A stretch of DNA of 64,000 nucleotides. Origin: UBA9676 sp963837105. Lineage in GTDB: Bacteria > Actinomycetota > Actinomycetes > Streptosporangiales > Streptosporangiaceae. The position numbers and the translations under genes were made by a program. The stretch is taken from assembly GCA_963837105.1 (NCBI GenBank), contig CAWIMG010000027.1, positions 248,001 to 312,000 on the forward strand, written 5' to 3'. Below the pieces are notes generated by a model. It worked only from the letters and a program-made list of their open reading frames with translations. It searched no databases and was not told the DNA's origin. Numbering within the stretch: position 1 is the first letter of the stretch; each line of letters starts with the position of its first letter. Below are positions 62,640 to 64,000 of this stretch, in pieces.

Positions 62640-64000
62640 TCAGGCGCTGGGGGTGATGGAGGTGTGCACCGGGACGTCCAGCCGGTACTGCTCGACCGCC
62701 TTCCGCACCGTCTCCGGTGTCACCTCACCGAGCCGGGCCAGCTGCGCCAGCACGGCCGCGGTGATCGACTCCGCGTCAACGTGGAAGTAACGGCGGGCGG
62801 CGGGGCGGGTGTCGGACAGGCCGAACCCGTCGGTGCCCAGTGAGCTGTACAGGCCCGGCACCCAGCGGGCGATCTGGTCCGGCACCGCGCGCATCCAGTC
62901 GCTGACCGCTACCACCGGTCCCGGCTGGCCGTCCAGCGCCTGGGTGACAAAGGGAACCCGCTGCTCGGCGTCGGGGTGGAGCAGGTTCCACTCCTCGCAG
63001 GCCAGCGCCTCCCGGCGCAGCTCCGTCCAGGAGGTGGCCGACCACGCGTCGGCGGCGACCCCCCAGTCCTCGGCGAGCAGCCGCTGCGCATCCAGCGCCC
63101 AGCGGACGGCGACGCCGGAGGCGAGAATGTGCGCCCGGGCCGGGCTGGCGGCGGTGTCCCCGGCTGGCGCCGGCGCCTCCGGCGCCGGCGCGTACCGGTA
63201 GAGCCCGCGCAGGATGTCCTGCGCCAGCGCGGCGGTGCCGCCGGGGTAGCTGTCCGGCATGGCCGGCTGCTGGTACGGCTCGTTGTAGACGGTCAGGTAG
63301 TAGAAGATGTCCTCGCCGTGCGGATGCTCCGCCGTCGGCCCGTACATCCGGCGCAGCCCGTCCTGGACGATGACGGCCAGCTCATAGGCCCACGCCGCGT
63401 CGTAGCTGACGCAGGCGGGGCTGACCGAGGCGAGCAGCATCGAATGGCCGTCGTTGTGCTGGAGCCCTTCCCCGGCCAGGGTGGTCCGGCCGGCCGTCGC
63501 GCCGAGCAGGAAGCCGCGGCCCAGCTGGTCGCCGAGTGCCCACATCTGGTCGCCGGTGCGCTGCCAGCCGAACATCGAGTAGAACACGTACACCGGGATC
63601 ATCGGCTGGCTGTGGGTGGCGTAGGCAGTGCCGGCCGCGATCACCGAGCCCATCGCCCCCGCCTCGCTGATGCCCTCGTGCAGGATCTGGCCCTGCTCGG
63701 ACTCCTTGTAGGACAGCAGCAGCGCCCGGTCCACGGCCTCGTATTTCTGCCCGTGCGGCGAGTAGATCTTGGCGCTGGGGAACAGCGAGTCCATGCCGAA
63801 CGTGCGCGCCTCGTCCGGGATCACCGGCACGAACCGGTTGCCGATCCCTGCGTCCTTCATCAGGTCCTTGAGCAGCCGGACGAAGGCCATGGTGGTGGCT
63901 ACCGGCTGCTTGCCCGACCCCCGCTTCAGCTCGTCGTAGGTGCCGTCGCCGGGCAGCGGCAGCGGCTTGGCGCGGACCACCCGCTTGGGCAGGTAGCCGC
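62640..64000 (-). CDS. aceE: Pyruvate dehydrogenase E1 (homodimeric AceE), C-terminal part
   Basis: Partial: the frame is open at the window edge and covers about the last 453 residues. It decarboxylates pyruvate with thiamine diphosphate and acetylates the E2 lipoyl group. Seen here are GYLPKRVVRAKPLPLPGDGT, the pyrimidine-binding domain (FVPVIPDEARTFGMDSLF, ILHEGISEAGAMGSVIAAGT, PVYVFYSMFGWQRTGDQMWA, GRTTLAGEGLQHNDGHSMLL) and the C-terminal transketolase-like domain (VPFVTQALDGQPGPVVAVSD). The stop is 28 bp before fasR. The clustering places acetyl-CoA production beside fatty-acid synthesis. Confidence 0.96.
   Translation of the reverse strand, partial: GYLPKRVVRAKPLPLPGDGTYDELKRGSGKQPVATTMAFVRLLKDLMKDAGIGNRFVPVIPDEARTFGMDSLFPSAKIYSPHGQKYEAVDRALLLSYKESEQGQILHEGISEAGAMGSVIAAGTAYATHSQPMIPVYVFYSMFGWQRTGDQMWALGDQLGRGFLLGATAGRTTLAGEGLQHNDGHSMLLASVSPACVSYDAAWAYELAVIVQDGLRRMYGPTAEHPHGEDIFYYLTVYNEPYQQPAMPDSYPGGTAALAQDILRGLYRYAPAPEAPAPAGDTAASPARAHILASGVAVRWALDAQRLLAEDWGVAADAWSATSWTELRREALACEEWNLLHPDAEQRVPFVTQALDGQPGPVVAVSDWMRAVPDQIARWVPGLYSSLGTDGFGLSDTRPAARRYFHVDAESITAAVLAQLARLGEVTPETVRKAVEQYRLDVPVHTSITPSA

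Overview
The window is about 64 kb of very GC-rich chromosome. GTG starts are frequent, many neighbouring genes overlap by ATGA or GTGA, and the gene families (FasR-type PucR regulator, DUF3145, DUF4191, DUF5998, GlnR-type operator, actinobacterial E2/LpdA/PepA cluster) point to an actinomycete, probably near Streptosporangiales/Streptomycetales. This placement is an inference from gene content and order; no rRNA is present.

Layout. 1-10.7 kb: small accessory genes (beta-propeller fragment, toroid-fold protein, ArsR/SRPBCC pair, PEP-mutase-family enzyme), an FtsH protease, an ABC-2 exporter pair, a PAP2 phosphatase, a membrane diacylglycerol-kinase-like protein, and a methyltransferase-cupin pair. 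10.75-21.88 kb: an integrated genomic island at the 3' end of glnA, bounded by a 45-bp direct repeat. It holds recombinase remnants, an acyltransferase cargo gene, and an IS21-type istB gene interrupted by two further elements: a Tn554-like unit and a large-serine-recombinase unit with 18-bp inverted ends. 21.9-41 kb: core metabolism, with glnA under a textbook GlnR operator, DAHP synthase, DUF4191, lipA, an MFS exporter, a Clp_N/HTH regulator, hisS, lipB, sucB, lpdA and pepA. A complete IS630 element lies beside lipA inside a short tandem repeat. 40.6-41.6 kb: relic of an ABC importer operon. 41.9-50.8 kb: ChrB, a membrane protein pair, a two-component system, peptidase S51, HIT, DUF5998, a phosphodiesterase-like enzyme, a sulfurtransferase and a lipoprotein. 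50.9-54.1 kb: a three-gene operon of a winged-helix protein, a TraD/FtsK-like ATPase and a membrane J-domain protein. 54.3-64 kb: DUF3145, a nucleoside hydrolase, and the aceE-fasR-fabD-fabH-acpP-fabF-accD fatty-acid operon.

How parts work together. SucB, LpdA and AceE carry lipoyl-dependent 2-oxoacid oxidation, and LipA/LipB supply the lipoyl group. AceE makes acetyl-CoA immediately upstream of the type II fatty-acid synthesis genes. GlnA assimilates ammonium under nitrogen control.

Caution. Single-base frameshifts occur not only in the island but also in fabD, fasR, sucB and other genes expected to be intact. Part of the apparent decay may therefore be assembly indel error. Two long neighbours, the PEP-mutase-family gene and the MFS gene, also lack a stop where the family normally ends.
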